A stretch of 64,000 nt of DNA from Chamaecrista fasciculata (GCA_003254925.1 QANZ01009996.1:65994-129993); one strand, 5' to 3'; counted from the stretch's first letter, positions 34,553-47,560 are shown. Notes: generated by a model from the letters alone, not told the origin. Numbers and translations: made by a program.

Positions 34553-34569
34553 CCCCACAGACGGCGCCA
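34553..34569 (-). other. Primer-binding site (inverted copy)
   Basis: The reverse complement reads TGGCGCCGTCTGTGGGG, one base from the end of the inverted LTR. It faces the forward site at 30831. Confidence 0.75.
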
Positions 34570-34570
34570 G

Positions 34571-35088
34571 TGAAAACAACAAAGTTGACCGGGGTGGTTC
34601 ACCTTGAGTTCTCAACGTGCTGCAGTCTCCGAGAGGTGCCTGGGGCCGTCGGATTCTGCAGAGGAGGGACGATGAGGAGATTTCCTGCGATCCCTGGTCG
34701 AAAGGCCATGGCTGGAGGCCTTCTGAGCTTGAAACCTGCAAGAAGGATTCACCGGGGGAGGCCCCGGTGAACCCACTCCGAAGTTCAAGTTAGAGAGAGA
34801 GTGAAGTGAGAGTAGTGTCTGTAGAGAGATTCATCACTTACCTTGTTCAAGGTGTTTAGCTGTGTATATGTAGTAGGAAGAGGTACAGTGTGGCAGGTGG
34901 CTGATAGTGACCTGTGCCTGTAGAGTCAGGCAAGCATCCCAAGATTTGGGGGATTGTGCCCAAGGAGATCTGAGGAGATCTGCGCAGTGGGCCCATGACA
35001 GCTGGAGAGTGGGAGGGGATCCTGCCAGTCTGCTTCTGGCGTCGGGTCTGAGTGGGAGAGGACCCTGAGGGCAAAAGGATGTATATCA
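34571..35088 (-). repeat. LTR of the same family, inverted copy (518 bp)
   Basis: This is the reverse complement of 30312-30829, same length, with about three substitutions. The 5 bp outside the two LTRs (AGAAA before 30312, GGTAA after 35088) are not a TSD. Confidence 0.88.
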
Positions 35089-35819
35089 GGTAAGAACCTC
35101 AAGGTAGTCATTATGCCTTCAGATAGATTTGGAGGGACATCATACATTGTGTTTGGAACATTGAAAATTTTATTGGGCTTTTACCTGACATCGGACTTTT
35201 GTTAGTTGTTAGTTGACAAATAGAAATAATTCAGCCTACAAAGCATAGACACTGACACTGTGTCAAAACACATTGATATACTAAATTCTTTAAATTATAT
35301 GACACACAACGTATATAATAATTTTAATGGTAGACAAAAAATGAAGAGATTAGATATTCATGAAATATGTTTTATGTGTCCATTTTTTTCCTTTTTTCGT
35401 TGTGTCAGAGTTGCAAAAGAATGATTATAAATTTTGACACTCGGAGATATATGTCCAACATGTGTCATGTGTGTCGAACGTATGTCAGGCTCGATGACAC
35501 TTCTTAAAAATGAAGTGTGTGTGCTTATGATAGAATTAAGCTACATAACGAACAAAGAATTTTGTAATTTGGTAACATGTTCATGTCAATGTTTTCTACA
35601 AATATTAAACAAACAAAAATACTGCACCAAGCACCAAAATACTGAATTTGCAATCAAGAGGAGACTCCTAGTTATACTATAATGTACAAGGTGGCCAGAA
35701 AGGGGGGAAAAAAAGAAAAAGAAACAAAATGAAGAGAAACATGTAATCACAAGCATAGCTTACAGTTAATGTTCAAAATATTACAGCAAAAAAACAAAAA
35801 GGTTAACCTACACATTTAG
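35089..35819. other. Intergenic, downstream of the NPH3 gene
   Basis: It contains short palindromic words of the 'gacactgacactgtgtc' kind (about 35249-35266), with related 'tgtgtcatgtgtgtc' phrases near 35460, possibly an old MITE. The 3' UTR of the minus-strand NPH3 gene lies at the right-hand end. No gene is seen. Confidence 0.4.
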
Positions 35820-38800
35820 CTACTCTGTGCTAGCACAGGTTCTTTCAATCACCTTTGAATCTGTTCTATGAGAATTTTTTGATGGGGAACTAGATCCTCT
35901 GGAAGAACTTTGTCCAAAAAAGCTAAGCTTACCAATTTTCTTTGAGAATGAAGTCATAAATTTACGCGAACCGGATTTTGCCATATCTCTCTTCATGCAA
36001 ACATGCTCTTTTTCAAGATCATTTAACCTCATCCTTAATCGAGCCAACTCGAGTTTTAGCTCGCGGTTTTCACGTCGTAGTGATGCATAGTTGTCTCGTG
36101 GAGACATTGCTGCACTAAGTGCACCACTGCTTATTCGCCATGACTGGTGCATTGGCTTGGGGTCATCATCTCCATAGGAGCTGCATAAAGAAGTCCTAAG
36201 CCTTAATTGCTCGAAATATAGAACTTGGACTACCGATTGGAGAGGAAGACGCTCATTTTGTGCGGCGTGTGCTCCGGCTTCTTCTGAAAGCTTTTGGAAA
36301 TCAATCAATTTGCTTAGTTTCTTCTTGTCAGAATCTGGCAAACCTTGATGAGCCTGAAAATATAATTACAGAATAATCAGCCCAAAAGCACATAATGAAG
36401 GAAACCATATTTAGAGAAAATGAGACACCTAATATGTGATTTTTATTAATATAAGTTTTTAAACCTTTAAATGTTTATGAACAATAGTTAAACTTCATCA
36501 TTACAACCAGCTTACTTTGAATATACAACATTTTATGCCACTGAATAGGATTTTTCATGTATTACAGTATTCTATGGTAACAAGTTCTCAATCTCATAAT
36601 TTCATATGCTGCAATTTAATGAAAACTAAAAGAATTGTACACATATCAGCATAGAAAGATGGCACAACATACTTTTAAATAAATATCGATTGCTCGGTAT
36701 AACCCATCATGAACTGTCCGAGCATGGGCTGGCAAGGTTTCTGCAATGACCATGAACTTGGAAAGCTTCAAGTTTGCATCAGGGGCGATTTCGGCTAGGT
36801 AATTGTCCACTAACTTTGCCACCTTAACTAATGCAGTTTGGGAAGGTGAATGAGGGCTATCAGATTCAAAAACCGAACCATCTTCTAGATCATCTTCACT
36901 ATCATCCTTCTGGCAGAAGTTTATCAAAATTCTATGAACCGTGTCAACATCGAATAAGGTATCACCAGCATGCCTGAAAGATGGAATCAAAAGATCATCT
37001 AGAGTGGCAACATCTAGCTGTGAACCTATCCTTCTTTCTAGATCAAGTCTAGAAGCAATTGAGCAATCAAGCATCACTGCACTTCGCAGAAGCCCGAAAA
37101 GAAAATTGATAGGAACAGCAAGTTTCTCAACTGGCAAGAGGCTAACTATTGTGTCTACCACAAGCTTTTCATCTCCTGTCAAATTTGATTCAACTTTAGT
37201 ACTCTGGCTAGATGGATTCCACAAGCTGGATTTCTTTGTTAACTCTTTCTGGGCATAATTTACAAGGGAAGCACCGATACTCTCAGGGCGAACCCCGCGG
37301 CATTTCATTGCCAATATGACTCTTTGGTACATGTCAACCCTTAAAACAGAAATATCTTCTATCCACCAGTCACCACCATCACATTTTGCTTGCCTGCTCA
37401 TGTGTAGCCTCCCTGAACTGCTATACTCTAATCGAGAGAAACTCGAAGCTATTTGCTCTGCACATGCTTTCGAAGCTATTGCATCAATGCAGCGACCGAC
37501 AATATTTAGCTCATCAGCAAGGGGAAGTAGGCTTTCACATTGTTGCAACACTTCAACACACATTTCAAGGCTCTTGCAAACTATGCTATCAAGATATTCC
37601 TCAGCTCGGGAGCCAATGTTGTCTTTCGAGAACTCTTCAGTCATCTCAAGGTAATCAGAAACACAAGAGAGCTGAGCAACATTCAAAGATGTTATCTCAA
37701 AGTTAATACCATAACAGAATTTTGCAGCCAACTCGAAGGACTCAGCACCTCCTGGTAGATTTAGAAGCTCCACTCTTGAGATATCAGAATCCCGGTGTTC
37801 TGCAACTAACCTTCGTATTCGCCCGCTTCGGGAGACAAGAGGAAACTTCATGTAGAAGTAAGAAGTTAGAACCATGAGGAAGCTAATATATTGAAGTACA
37901 AATCTGTTAAATTGTGTAAAGTATGAGTTATAGATGGTAAGGATTTAATTTTTCTCTTTATTGGTTCCATGCATCATTCTTTCTCCTTCTTTCTCTTTCT
38001 TGCTTTCTCTCATATTTTACATAATTCAGCCACGCTCCTACTTCAGCTAATCCATTTCTGAACCATGAGGATTATGATGGAGGAGAACTTTCTCTTTAGT
38101 GATTGTCATGTCATTTATTTAGAATCATAATAAATTCAAAATTAACAATGTAGATACTTGCCTTGTGTAATGAGAATAATCCTCCATTCACATCTATGGT
38201 AATGTCACTTGGTACATCTCGGAAAATCCTACGAAAGATTAAGATTCAATCATTCAACAAACTGTAATTTAGTAGAAATATTAAAATCACAATCCAACAC
38301 CATGTTATCTAAAACCCACCCATATTCTCTAATGGACCGAACTGAAAGAAAGAGAACTTTAAGTTCTAAATATGAAAATATGAGAAATGTAATAAAGGAT
38401 AATTCAAATAACCCAAGAGCAAAAGGAATACTTTTATTACAAATGGAGTCATATATTAACAGTTCAATTCAATTAATCAAACTACTAAACAGCAGCAACT
38501 TATGGATAAAGTTGTTTAGAAAAGAAAGTGTGCTAATAAGGAAAGAGGAGAAAAAGAATAAAATCAAATTTAATTGCTATTATAAATCAAAATCAGAAAT
38601 ACTTTCTTACTTTCTCCAAAATCAAAATCACAACAAATAATCAGATAGAATTATATTGATTAAGATGTTCAGATTGCCACTTCAGCATCCAAAGAACAAA
38701 GAAGCCACCCCCAGAAACTAAGTGGAATAGAGAAGAGAATATTGATAACATAATAGATCAGTAATTAATACACATTATAACTTCAACTTATATAGGCTGG

Positions 38801-39237
38801 TTTGAGTCTTCGGAATGCACTGTGTTAAATATAATCCTACCTGACTCGAATAACATTAGTCTTTAAAACCATACAAGCGGGAACACCTATAGCTCATTAA
38901 AAAAAACTTATATAATAAAAGATCATTGATTGATCATTTCATCTCAGAAAGATGATCAGAAGAGCCATGGAAATAGTGAGTTCAATTACAGGCAATCCAC
39001 AAAACAAGCAAGTTGAATTAGCTAAGAAGAAAAAAGACTTGTCAATGCAACAAAACAAAGAGCACAAACTCCATCAGAAATTCTCAAGTACATCAGAAAC
39101 TCACATGTGAGAGTAAAATTAAAGCACAAAAAACAAAAGCATATTGAAACAGACCATTCATTGCATCGATGCCTAGCACTCTTAGCCAAAGACATCTGTT
39201 GCTGCTGCTGAATCTGATGCTTGTCAGTACGGTCCAT
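35820..39237 (-). CDS. BTB/POZ and NPH3 domain protein (At5g48800-like)
   Basis: NPH3/RPT2-family proteins act as substrate adaptors of CUL3 ubiquitin ligases and as plasma-membrane signalling scaffolds; several work in phototropism and auxin responses. Exons on the minus strand: 39155-39237, 38162-38228, 36673-37845 and 35820-36353, giving 618 aa in continuous frame. The BTB fold spans about residues 28-130 (IFRDVPSDITIDV, then FPLVSRSGRIRRLVAEHRD). The NPH3 domain spans about 209-493 (DWWIEDISVLRVDMYQRVI, LPAHARTVHDGLYRAIDIYLK, KLIDFQKLS). A coiled coil (about 532-562) and a Ser-rich basic tail follow. The start MDRTDKH plus LAKSARHRCNEW is typical of the At5g48800 group. The second intron appears to use a GC donor (AAG/GCAAGT). 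The first intron is 926 bp. No lesion is seen. The exact cellular role of this member is not known from sequence. Confidence 0.93.
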
Positions 39238-39889
39238 GGGAGTGAGAAAAAAAACCCAGAATGGAAATTAAATGGAATGTGAGGAAGAGATAGAGAAAAG
39301 GAAAAAAAAGAAAAAAGTAGAGAGGGGTTTAAGGAAGTGAATTGGAGAAAGAGACAGAGAAGAGAGTGAGAGAAGTTGGTGTTGAGCAAGTTCTTTTCTT
39401 TGGCCATTTTCGTCAAACAGGTGATGTGCAAAGCATAGATTGCAATTGTCCAAAGCCATGTGGGTCACACTTTGCTTTTGATTTCGGTATCACAATCAAA
39501 ATCACTTCATCACCAGCAAGAGCCACTGTTTTCATCTAGCCAACTATTTATTTGCTTTCCTTTCTTTAAAAATATTAATTTTCATCTCTTTTGACTAAAA
39601 CCTCTGTTTTAGTCCCTCATATGTTCACTTTTTTCAATGTGGTTCCTCTCCTCAGATTTCTGATTCCTCACCATTTGTTTTGTCATGAATTTTAGTCACA
39701 CTATCTAAGTCTTTATTAAATTGATTACTTCACAATGTTGATTGAAGATGTAATATTATCATTAGTTGATAAACTCACTTATGTTAATTCTGAGATAAAT
39801 ACATTTCTTTCGTTGTTAATTGAAGATGTCATAAGATTTATAGATTTTTAACAAATTTATTTTGTAAATATAAAAAAAAAATTGGTTAT
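39238..39889. other. Upstream region of the NPH3 gene
   Basis: On the coding (minus) strand the first 150-200 bases are rich in CT repeats (plus-strand 'agagagagtgagagaag', 39359-39375), typical of plant 5' leaders. No other gene is seen. Confidence 0.4.
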
Positions 39890-40410
39890 TTTTGTCATCA
39901 AACAATAGGGTCAATTTCATTTTAGTTTTAAAACTATTTTTTGTTCCATTTAATTGGTCTTCAAATTTTCATATTTGTTTCACCATTAGTCCAAAAAATA
40001 ATTTTGTTTGATTTTTGTCGTTATTTTTAACATGTACAGTTGAGATAAACCATTTATCTCTCATATGTATCACAATAAATTATTTGACAAGGAAAAGAAA
40101 AATAAAAATCAACTACAAATTTATCTCCAATTAGTGATTAAGAAAAAAGATTTTTCTTTCTCTCTTTGTCAATTTACTTATTATGACATATGAGAGAGAA
40201 ATGATTCATCTAAACTCTCCAAGTTAGAAATAATAGAAGAAATCACATTTTGGGCTAACGTGGAAGAAATGTAAGAGTTTGAGGATCAAAAGGGAACAAA
40301 AAATAATTTTAAGACTAAAATGAAACTAACTCTATAGTTTGAGGACCAAAAATCTATGAAGGACTAAATTAAGAAAATACTAATATATATGGGATCAAAA
40401 TAGATTTTAG
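39890..40410. mobile_element. Foldback element related to 1657-2262
   Basis: The left arm ('caaacaatagggtcaatttc', about 39899) is matched in reverse complement by the right arm ('gaaactaactctatagtttg', about 40321). Arms of over 90 bp surround a central part with 'accacaaatttatctcc'-like words also found at 1820-1845. Confidence 0.55.
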
Positions 40411-41060
40411 TCATTCTCTTTCTCTCTCTCACATCAGCAAAATTTAAAATTTTGATCCACAGTGCAAAAGGAATGGATTGGAGACACTATTGATTTTTCA
40501 TTCGGTGCTTTTGTTCCTTCCTGCTAGCTTTTAAACAGGTAAAGAGGCGCAAAAGAAGGAAGGTGGTTTCTGTAGTAACTATAGTAACTAGTAACAATGA
40601 ATCAATGAGTTTTAATTTGCACACAAAAAAAAAAAACCCAAAAAGTCAAAAATCTTGTGAAGAAAATTGGGAACAAAAGTTGTTATAGCCTTTGACAATG
40701 TTTTCTCATCTTTTCCTTTTTGTCTCCTTTTACGGCAAATTTGATCATGCCATTTCTTTTTTTCTCAGAAAATGCTTTGGCTTTGGGATTCTAAGATTCT
40801 TCATTCTTATCATGAGTATTGATGTTTCGTTTTAATTGTAACAAATGTTAGTTTTAATCGAGGACAATCATAAGAAGAATAAAGTTCTCTCACAATCCTG
40901 ATCCACACGCTTAGTAATACTTAAATTTTGAGAAAATTTACTTTTTTTTTTTAATCTCCCAGTTTATAAAGCATTAATAAATCAATTTCTAAATTTTTTT
41001 TGGCCATTACAAAGAAAAGAAAAAATAAAATAAAGAAGACTAAACACCTAGAAGATAAAT
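40411..41060. other. AT-rich spacer
   Basis: No gene or repeat family could be assigned. Confidence 0.35.
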
Positions 41061-41518
41061 TTATCCCATGCCTGAAGAGTTAGACGTCGTTGAAGGAGTC
41101 AACCGATCTAACTTCGAGAAATGAAGAAAAGAGGATGGGGGTACAGAGACCACATCCTTCAAGAAACTCCTTTTGCTAGCGAATCCACAAGCAAGTTTAG
41201 AAAATCTACTAATAACAGAAAAAGTCACCATAAGAAATGCAGCCAAGAGTAGTAGAGAAAATCATTCATGAGTGTAGAATAATTCCAATGGTAACTAACA
41301 CCACAAAGGTTAACATTCTTCACGATATCTAAAAAATCAGATCCAAACAAAGCTGCATGCCAATATATCCAAACTCTCATACTAATTACGAAGAATAAGT
41401 AGAGAGAGTATTCTCTAATACAATTAGAGATGTAAAGAATAATTATATCTCTTAAACACTCAAAAAAATATGGAGTAAGTATGTATTCTTCCAAAGTAAC
41501 TTTAATAACTTTCTTCAT
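41061..41518 (-). other. Two adjoining minus-strand ORFs of unknown nature
   Basis: Two overlapping open frames of 61 codons (41061-41246) and 97 codons (41225-41518) lie in an AT-rich stretch. The downstream one is Ser- and Phe-rich (SVPPSSFLHFSKLDRLTPSTTSNSSG). No domain, signal or intron structure is recognised. They could be a fragment of a decayed retroelement or chance frames. Confidence 0.2.
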
Positions 41519-42299
41519 AGATACTAATAGAAGGAGAAGAAATTTATACTATAATTAAAAGTAAGAACAATGTGTGAGAAGGGATCAAATCGAGTACATA
41601 ACTCCTCCTCAGGCACAAACAAGCAGTTGAGAGAAGGCTTTTGGCTCAATCAGTTTTCGAAGGAGGAGAGAGAGAATCAGTTTTCACACTCATGAGTTTC
41701 TTAATAATTAAAATATATAACTTGATTTTTAAAATATCACAATTGTCAATAGTTTAGTTCTTCAGTCAAATTCAGGGATACAAATTAAATATGAATTTAT
41801 TGACTAAAAAATATAAATTCAATACAAATTCAATGACTAAAAGTATAAATATAATAAAAATTTAGGGATCAAAAAGTACATTAAAATTAATTCAAGTTTA
41901 GAGATGAAATCATTAATAGTTGCGATATTTCAAGGAACGAATTTTGTAATTTAATTATTCAAGGGATGATTGGTTAATTTGGTATAAATTTAGAAACTAA
42001 ATAATAAGTTTCTCTGAAGTTTTTAATTTAAGTTTTATATTCTTATAAAATTATAATTGGACTCTTGTAATTTTAAAATTGTTTGACTTTGGTTTTCTAA
42101 GCCGTAAGCTGCTGATTAATTTTATATATTATAATTCATACTAATCAATCAGATTTCTAGTACAAATCATGCCAACTAAATATGGAAGTATAGCACAATG
42201 TTAAGTGTCAATTATACTTATTAATTAATGCATGACACTGTTGATGAAAGTTTAATTAAACCAATGTTTTTGTTCAAAAAGAAAAATTAAACCAATGTT
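41519..42299. other. AT-rich spacer
   Basis: Phrases such as 'aaattcagggatacaaatta' and 'aattcaatgactaaaagtat' (41770-41900) look like an old foldback repeat. No gene is seen. Confidence 0.35.
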
Positions 42300-42850
42300 G
42301 GAATACTTAAATTGGTTATAAATGTGTACTCTTAAAGTTTATTTTGGTCCTAAGTATTTTATAGTTGTTTAATTTGGTTTCAAACTATTGAATGTGATCA
42401 TATCTCTCTTATTTTAAATTTGAATACAACACATCTAAAGTTACGAGTTGCTTTTGACGTATATTTTCTCTATTCAAGGTCAAACAAGATCAAATTGGGT
42501 CTCGAAAGTGAGTCGCTCTTTTTACGGTCAAACAAACAAAGTTGGTTATATCTCCTCTCATTTTAAGTCTCAATGCACTGAGTTTAGAGGTATGAGTACT
42601 CTTAATGAGTTCTTTTTCATGTCCAATAGAATTGTCATGAGGTTAAATTGGGTCTAAAAATGGGTTTGAGACCAATTTCTCATAATTTTTCCCTTTTTGA
42701 TTTCAAATTAAATCTACTCTAGGGACGATTTAACCTCACTTGTTGACAATTCCAATTGGGTAGAAAAATGACTCATTAAGAGTAATTCGTATATTCAAAC
42801 TTGTCGCATTTAGACTTGAAGTTTTTGCTAAATGGGTGGAGAGAGTTATA
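42300..42850. mobile_element. Degenerate copy of the 9575-10109 MITE family
   Basis: It keeps the words 'tttattttggtcctaa', 'gaatgtgatcatatctctct' and 'cacttgttgacaattccaattgg' in the family order. One TIR is eroded, and the interior appears partly duplicated ('atatctcctctcattttaagt'). Confidence 0.5.
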
Positions 42851-43179
42851 ATTTATCGATTAATATTGATAACAAGTTCTTAATTATGGTTTAATCACTA
42901 AATATATTTTAATTCAAGAATTAACTCTCAATCATCATCATGAGTCATTATATGTTAATTAATCTTTTAGTTTTCGAGCCACTCTAAAATTTGAGAAACA
43001 TACTGTCATTATTAAAGTGACATGCTGCTTTACTAATACTGATATTTTAATATTATTGAATAATAATATCTTATATATATACACCAAGATTAATCCTTTT
43101 AAATAATTTTATTGTGTATTTTATTTTTAGTAAAAAATTATATAATAAAAATATAATAGACTTTATATAAATTACAGGA

Positions 43180-43570
43180 AAAAGTACTAATTTCATCCCA
43201 AAAATTTATACTAACTGTCAATTTTGTCCTTAATCTTTTTCTGCAGTCAACTTTGTTTTCGATGTTTTATATTTTTGTCAATTTTATTATTTCTTCTTAT
43301 TTTAAACAAATACTATTGACAAAATCTACGTGGCTAATAACATGTAATGTAAAATTAATAGAAATACAACTCAAATCTTAACCTAGATTGAAAAACATGA
43401 TATAATCAATCATTAATTTATTGAAAAAAGTCAGTCAAATGATAAAATTGACCAAAATATAAAATATTTGGGACAAAATTGATCGCAAAAATAGATTGAT
43501 GACGAAATTGACAGTTAGTAATTGACAGTTAGTATAAAATTTAAGACGAAATTAATATTTTCCCTAAATT
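43180..43570. mobile_element. Foldback element of the 3083 family
   Basis: 'aactgtcaattttgtcctta' on the left and the inverted 'gacgaaattgacagttag' on the right define the arms. It ends in a short direct duplication ('aattgacagttagta' twice, about 43508-43535). Confidence 0.55.
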
Positions 43571-44514
43571 TAATCAAATGAAAAAACAGTAATTGCAGCC
43601 TTCGAATTCAAAATCAAAAAGGGTAAAAAAGTGTAAATTCATTTTACTCTCTTGTGCTTTTGCTTGCGCATCGTATTTCCCTTTCCACGTGAGACAAAAG
43701 AGAAGTAAAGAAAGCAAAGATAGATGCAAAAGGTCAAAAAGTAGAAAAGAACACTCAAAAACTTTGGATATAGAGAATACATAAAGGGAGTGCCCACTTT
43801 TTCATAATTTATGAAATATGATTGCCCACCAGTCACCACTCTAAATTTTGATTTTTTTTTATACTGTAAATTTTAATATATATATATATAATAAACAATA
43901 AATAATAAAATTAAAGATCTAAATCTATCACCTTTCCACCCCCACTTGTGGGTCATAATACAAACGGGTCCCATGTCCTATAATTACATTGATATGATAT
44001 GATATCTTCCACCACACCATCACATTCATTATACATATATATATATATATATAAATTATAGATAGGAACAAAAATTTGTTTGTGGAGAAGTCAAACAGAA
44101 ATTGCTTTTAGGGCCATGCGTGATATGTTTATTTGGTAATTGACATGACTCACTCTTTGTAATGTGCATGGAGGGCAGGATCCCTCAATTCATGCCCAAT
44201 TGGCCATGTAGGACTATATATGATGTTATCTCTATATGAAAATTTATCAAAAATAGTTTATTGTTAATATTCAAAAATCATTAAAATTATTTTTCAACCT
44301 TGCTAGAGTACTTTCCTTTCAAACTTTATGATTGAAGTCCCATACATAAAAAGGTACTTGAAGAGAATAAATTAATTTTTCATAAAATAATGGTTTCAAG
44401 TTTAATTTTTGTTAAAAAATATCATTATATTTATTAGACAAAAGTATGAGATCAATTTCAGTTGTACTTCTAAAACTTTTTTTAGTCAATTATACTCTCA
44501 ATATTTTACATAGG
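43571..44514. other. AT-rich spacer
   Basis: TA/AT dinucleotide runs lie at about 43876-43890 and 44034-44052. The 63-codon plus ORF at 43593-43784 is Lys/Arg/Ser-rich and has no family. Confidence 0.35.
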
Positions 44515-45075
44515 GGTATTCACACTTCGGTTTGAATTAGTTTTAACATTTTTTTTCAACCAAACCAAACGGATTAAATGACAATCAAAGTTATCCAATC
44601 AATCCAGTCATTTTGAGTCAACCGAACCAATCCAAATTGACTTCAATCGATTTGAATTGGATCGGTTAATCGGTTTTCTATATATTTATTAAGTTAAAAA
44701 TCTAAAAAATAAAAAATATAGAAAAATATAGAAAATATAAGAAAATATTAGAAACTATAAATTGCGATGAAGATGAAGGTTGAATATGAAGTGATGAAAG
44801 AAGGATAAAGTGTAAAATTATTAATTATGAAATAAAAAGTGACTAAGTTTGCGTATGAGAAATGACTAGATAAGCGAAAATCAAAAATTAGAAAATTTGG
44901 TTTAGAGATGTTAGTTTTTGGTTTTCAAAACCAATCGAAGCAAACCAATCGGTTTTTATCTTTTTTCATCCAATACAACTGACTAAATAATCATTTTTGG
45001 TCGATTTTGATCGGTTTGGATTGAATTGGATCAGTAAAGTTTGGATTGAATTGGATTCGAATAGTCCTAATTTTA
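44515..45075. mobile_element. Foldback element with 'aaccaaaccgg'-type arms
   Basis: The left arm ('ttcggtttgaattagtttt', 'ccaaattgacttcaatcgat') is the imperfect reverse complement of the right arm ('tttggattgaattggattcg'). Similar elements are common in plant genomes. It is non-coding. Confidence 0.5.
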
Positions 45076-46279
45076 CATTTGGGTCAATTGTATCTCCAAA
45101 ATGATAGTACAATTGATACAAAAAAAAATTATGGATACAATGGACCCAAAAAAAATTTGGGGTATAATTGAAACTAATCACATACTTTGAGGTACTAAGA
45201 GTATTTTTACCTATTTATTATCTAATAAATTGCTTTCAAACAAAATTAACTTCAATAAAATGAAATATTGATAAGAAAAAAAGGGTTCATTTTTTCTTTT
45301 AATTATAAATAATAAGGTAATTCTAAATAATAAATTAAATTAGAAGATTATTTTTCTTTCAATATATATCTATATATATAGGTGGAAATGTGAAGCAAAT
45401 TAAATTGAGATGTAACATAAAACTAACTGAAATTATTATTTTTTGTTGGGAATTGATGAATTCCTTGTTTTAGGCATGAAAATAAGGATATATGACAGAA
45501 GAGACAAGATTAGAAGATGGAACCCATAAATTAATATATGATATGATATATGATAAGATGTACAAACTAATTACTGAATTCATGCATGTTGGACAAAACT
45601 ACAGGGAACAACCAAAAAGCAAAGAGAATAAATAAAGTTAAGAATTGTGACAGTACGATCTATATATAAGATAACTATTTATAACTAGATTTACATGTGT
45701 TATTGTTTAGATTTAGTTAATTAATTAAATTTAGATTCTATTATATTTAAAAAAAGGAACGAAATTCTAATAAATTAAGGGGAAAAACTCAAAAACCATA
45801 TTATGTCTATAATTCACAAGGACTTGGATTCACAAATAATAATAAATCTAAAAGGGCAAGCCATGCTTTAATTCCTCACTGTTGCTACTAGAAAGTTAGA
45901 TTATGATTATCATAGTTATAATGTCTCCATTCGGGGTCTTCTCATCATAATCATGTCTTGGAAATTATATTACGTAGCACTAGCTGAACACATATATTCG
46001 GGTTTCAAGTAATTAATTAATTATTCATATGCCAAACATTGTCAATTTTTAGGAAGTTTGTAATATATAGCATGAACCCATGACTAATTAATTAAACTAT
46101 AAAGTAAGAATTAGTTGAAAATGAATTTAACTAAGAATTTGTTAAGTAATAGTTAATTAAATGAGTAATTAAGTAAATCAAGCAAGTAATTAGACCAAGC
46201 AATTGAGTGAGAATTAATTAATTTAATAAACAAAGAGAACTTAACCTTCGTAATAGTTAAATTAATTCAAGAGACAATG
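45076..46279. other. AT-rich spacer without a gene
   Basis: No coding region or RNA is supported. The word TGACAGAAGAGA near 45493 matches the start of miR156 but not the rest. Confidence 0.4.
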
Positions 46280-46460
46280 ACTTCATAAAAGTTAAACAAG
46301 GTCATGAGTTCGATTCTCACTGCCGATGTGAGGACCTTGTTTATAGACGATCTGTAAGTACCTATATAAGTGTTCATAAAGTCTGAAAGTCTGCTCTAAT
46401 TAACCTTAGCGAGTTTTTGGAGTTCAACTCACCTAAATTTCCCTTTACAGAAAAACAAAA
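46280..46460 (+). mobile_element. SINE-like tRNA-derived relic, copy 1
   Basis: A B-box-like GAGTTCGATTCTC (46306-46318) is followed by a body ending in 'caactcacctaaatttccc'. The same body and end occur at 46815-46985. Confidence 0.4.
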
Positions 46461-46814
46461 ATTATATTAAAGTAGAAAGTCGTTAGCCACGATCACTTTA
46501 ATTAAGATAATTAAAGAGTTACTCTTTCATAAATGGAGTAATATTAACTTCAAACTCCTCCTTTTCTACTTATCAAAAGGGTCGACATCATAGTCTCTCC
46601 ATTTCTTAATTAGTCACCTTGAAGGTTAGTATTGTTATTTTCTAGAAGTCTCATTAGTAATCTCCACTTTCCATCATCACTTACTTCCTGCTCATCATGA
46701 GGTGACCATCACATTCTTTATAATTCCTACTCCTTGCATTTTTCACCTCACATTCAACAACACTATTTTAGGGTAGTGAAGAAGTTTAGAATTATTAAAA
46801 TCAAGATATTTTTT

Positions 46815-46985
46815 GTTAATAAAGGTTGACCCATAAGATTGTGAGTTTGAATCTCATTGTCGATGTTAGAACTTTGTTGATAGGCGATCCTTAATTCCTC
46901 TGTAAACGCACATAAAACCTGAAGGCATGTCCTAGTCATGATGAATTCCTGAGGCCCAACTCACCTAAACTTTTCTTTAAAAAAA
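46815..46985 (+). mobile_element. SINE-like tRNA-derived relic, copy 2
   Basis: B-box-like 'gtgagtttgaatctcattg' (about 46842), then 'gatgttagaactttgttgataggcgat', ending '...cccaactcacctaaacttttc' and an A-rich tail at 46979-46988. It is homologous to 46280-46460. Confidence 0.45.
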
Positions 46986-47249
46986 ATAACCGCTATTAAT
47001 CGGGAGTCATCACTATAAATACTCTCATTTCTCGAAATGAGGAGTTGACATTTCTCACTTTGATTTGAAACATCGTAAAAGAAACTTTTATTCGCTTTTG
47101 TGTTCTTTAGAATATGCTTTTAATTAAATTTTATTGTCTTGCCCAATATTTATTTTAAATATTTTATTTCTTCACAATTAAGATTTTTCTAGTGACTAAT
47201 ATTTTTGTTTGCTCAAGAACTCCAAAAGTTAGCCTTCCCATTCTAAATG

Positions 47250-47560
47250 CATTTTTTGTCCAATGTATTTTACATCAAATTTTTTTTTTCTCAAAGTTTG
47301 TTTACCGTTAATTTTGTCTCTAAAATTTTATATTTTGATCAATTTTACTCTTTACTTTTATTTCTTCCAATAAATTAACTACTGATTTCATGTGTCTAAT
47401 TATAATACAAATATTAACTCAAATTGAAAATCATAATTGAGTCTTATGTCATTAATTTATTTTATGAAGATAGAAAAATGATAAAATTAATTAAAATATA
47501 AAAATCTTAGAGACAAAATTAAAAATTAATGTAAGATTTATGGATGAAAAAGGTATTTTT
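47250..47560. mobile_element. Foldback element of the 3083 family
   Basis: It has the characteristic 'gttaattttgtctctaaaatttta' left part, a central 'cttccaataaattaac', and inverted 'agagacaaaattaaaaattaa' on the right. Confidence 0.45.

Noticed and set aside
45490..45515. A miR156-like word
   Set aside because: Only the first 12 bases match, and no foldback precursor is seen around it.
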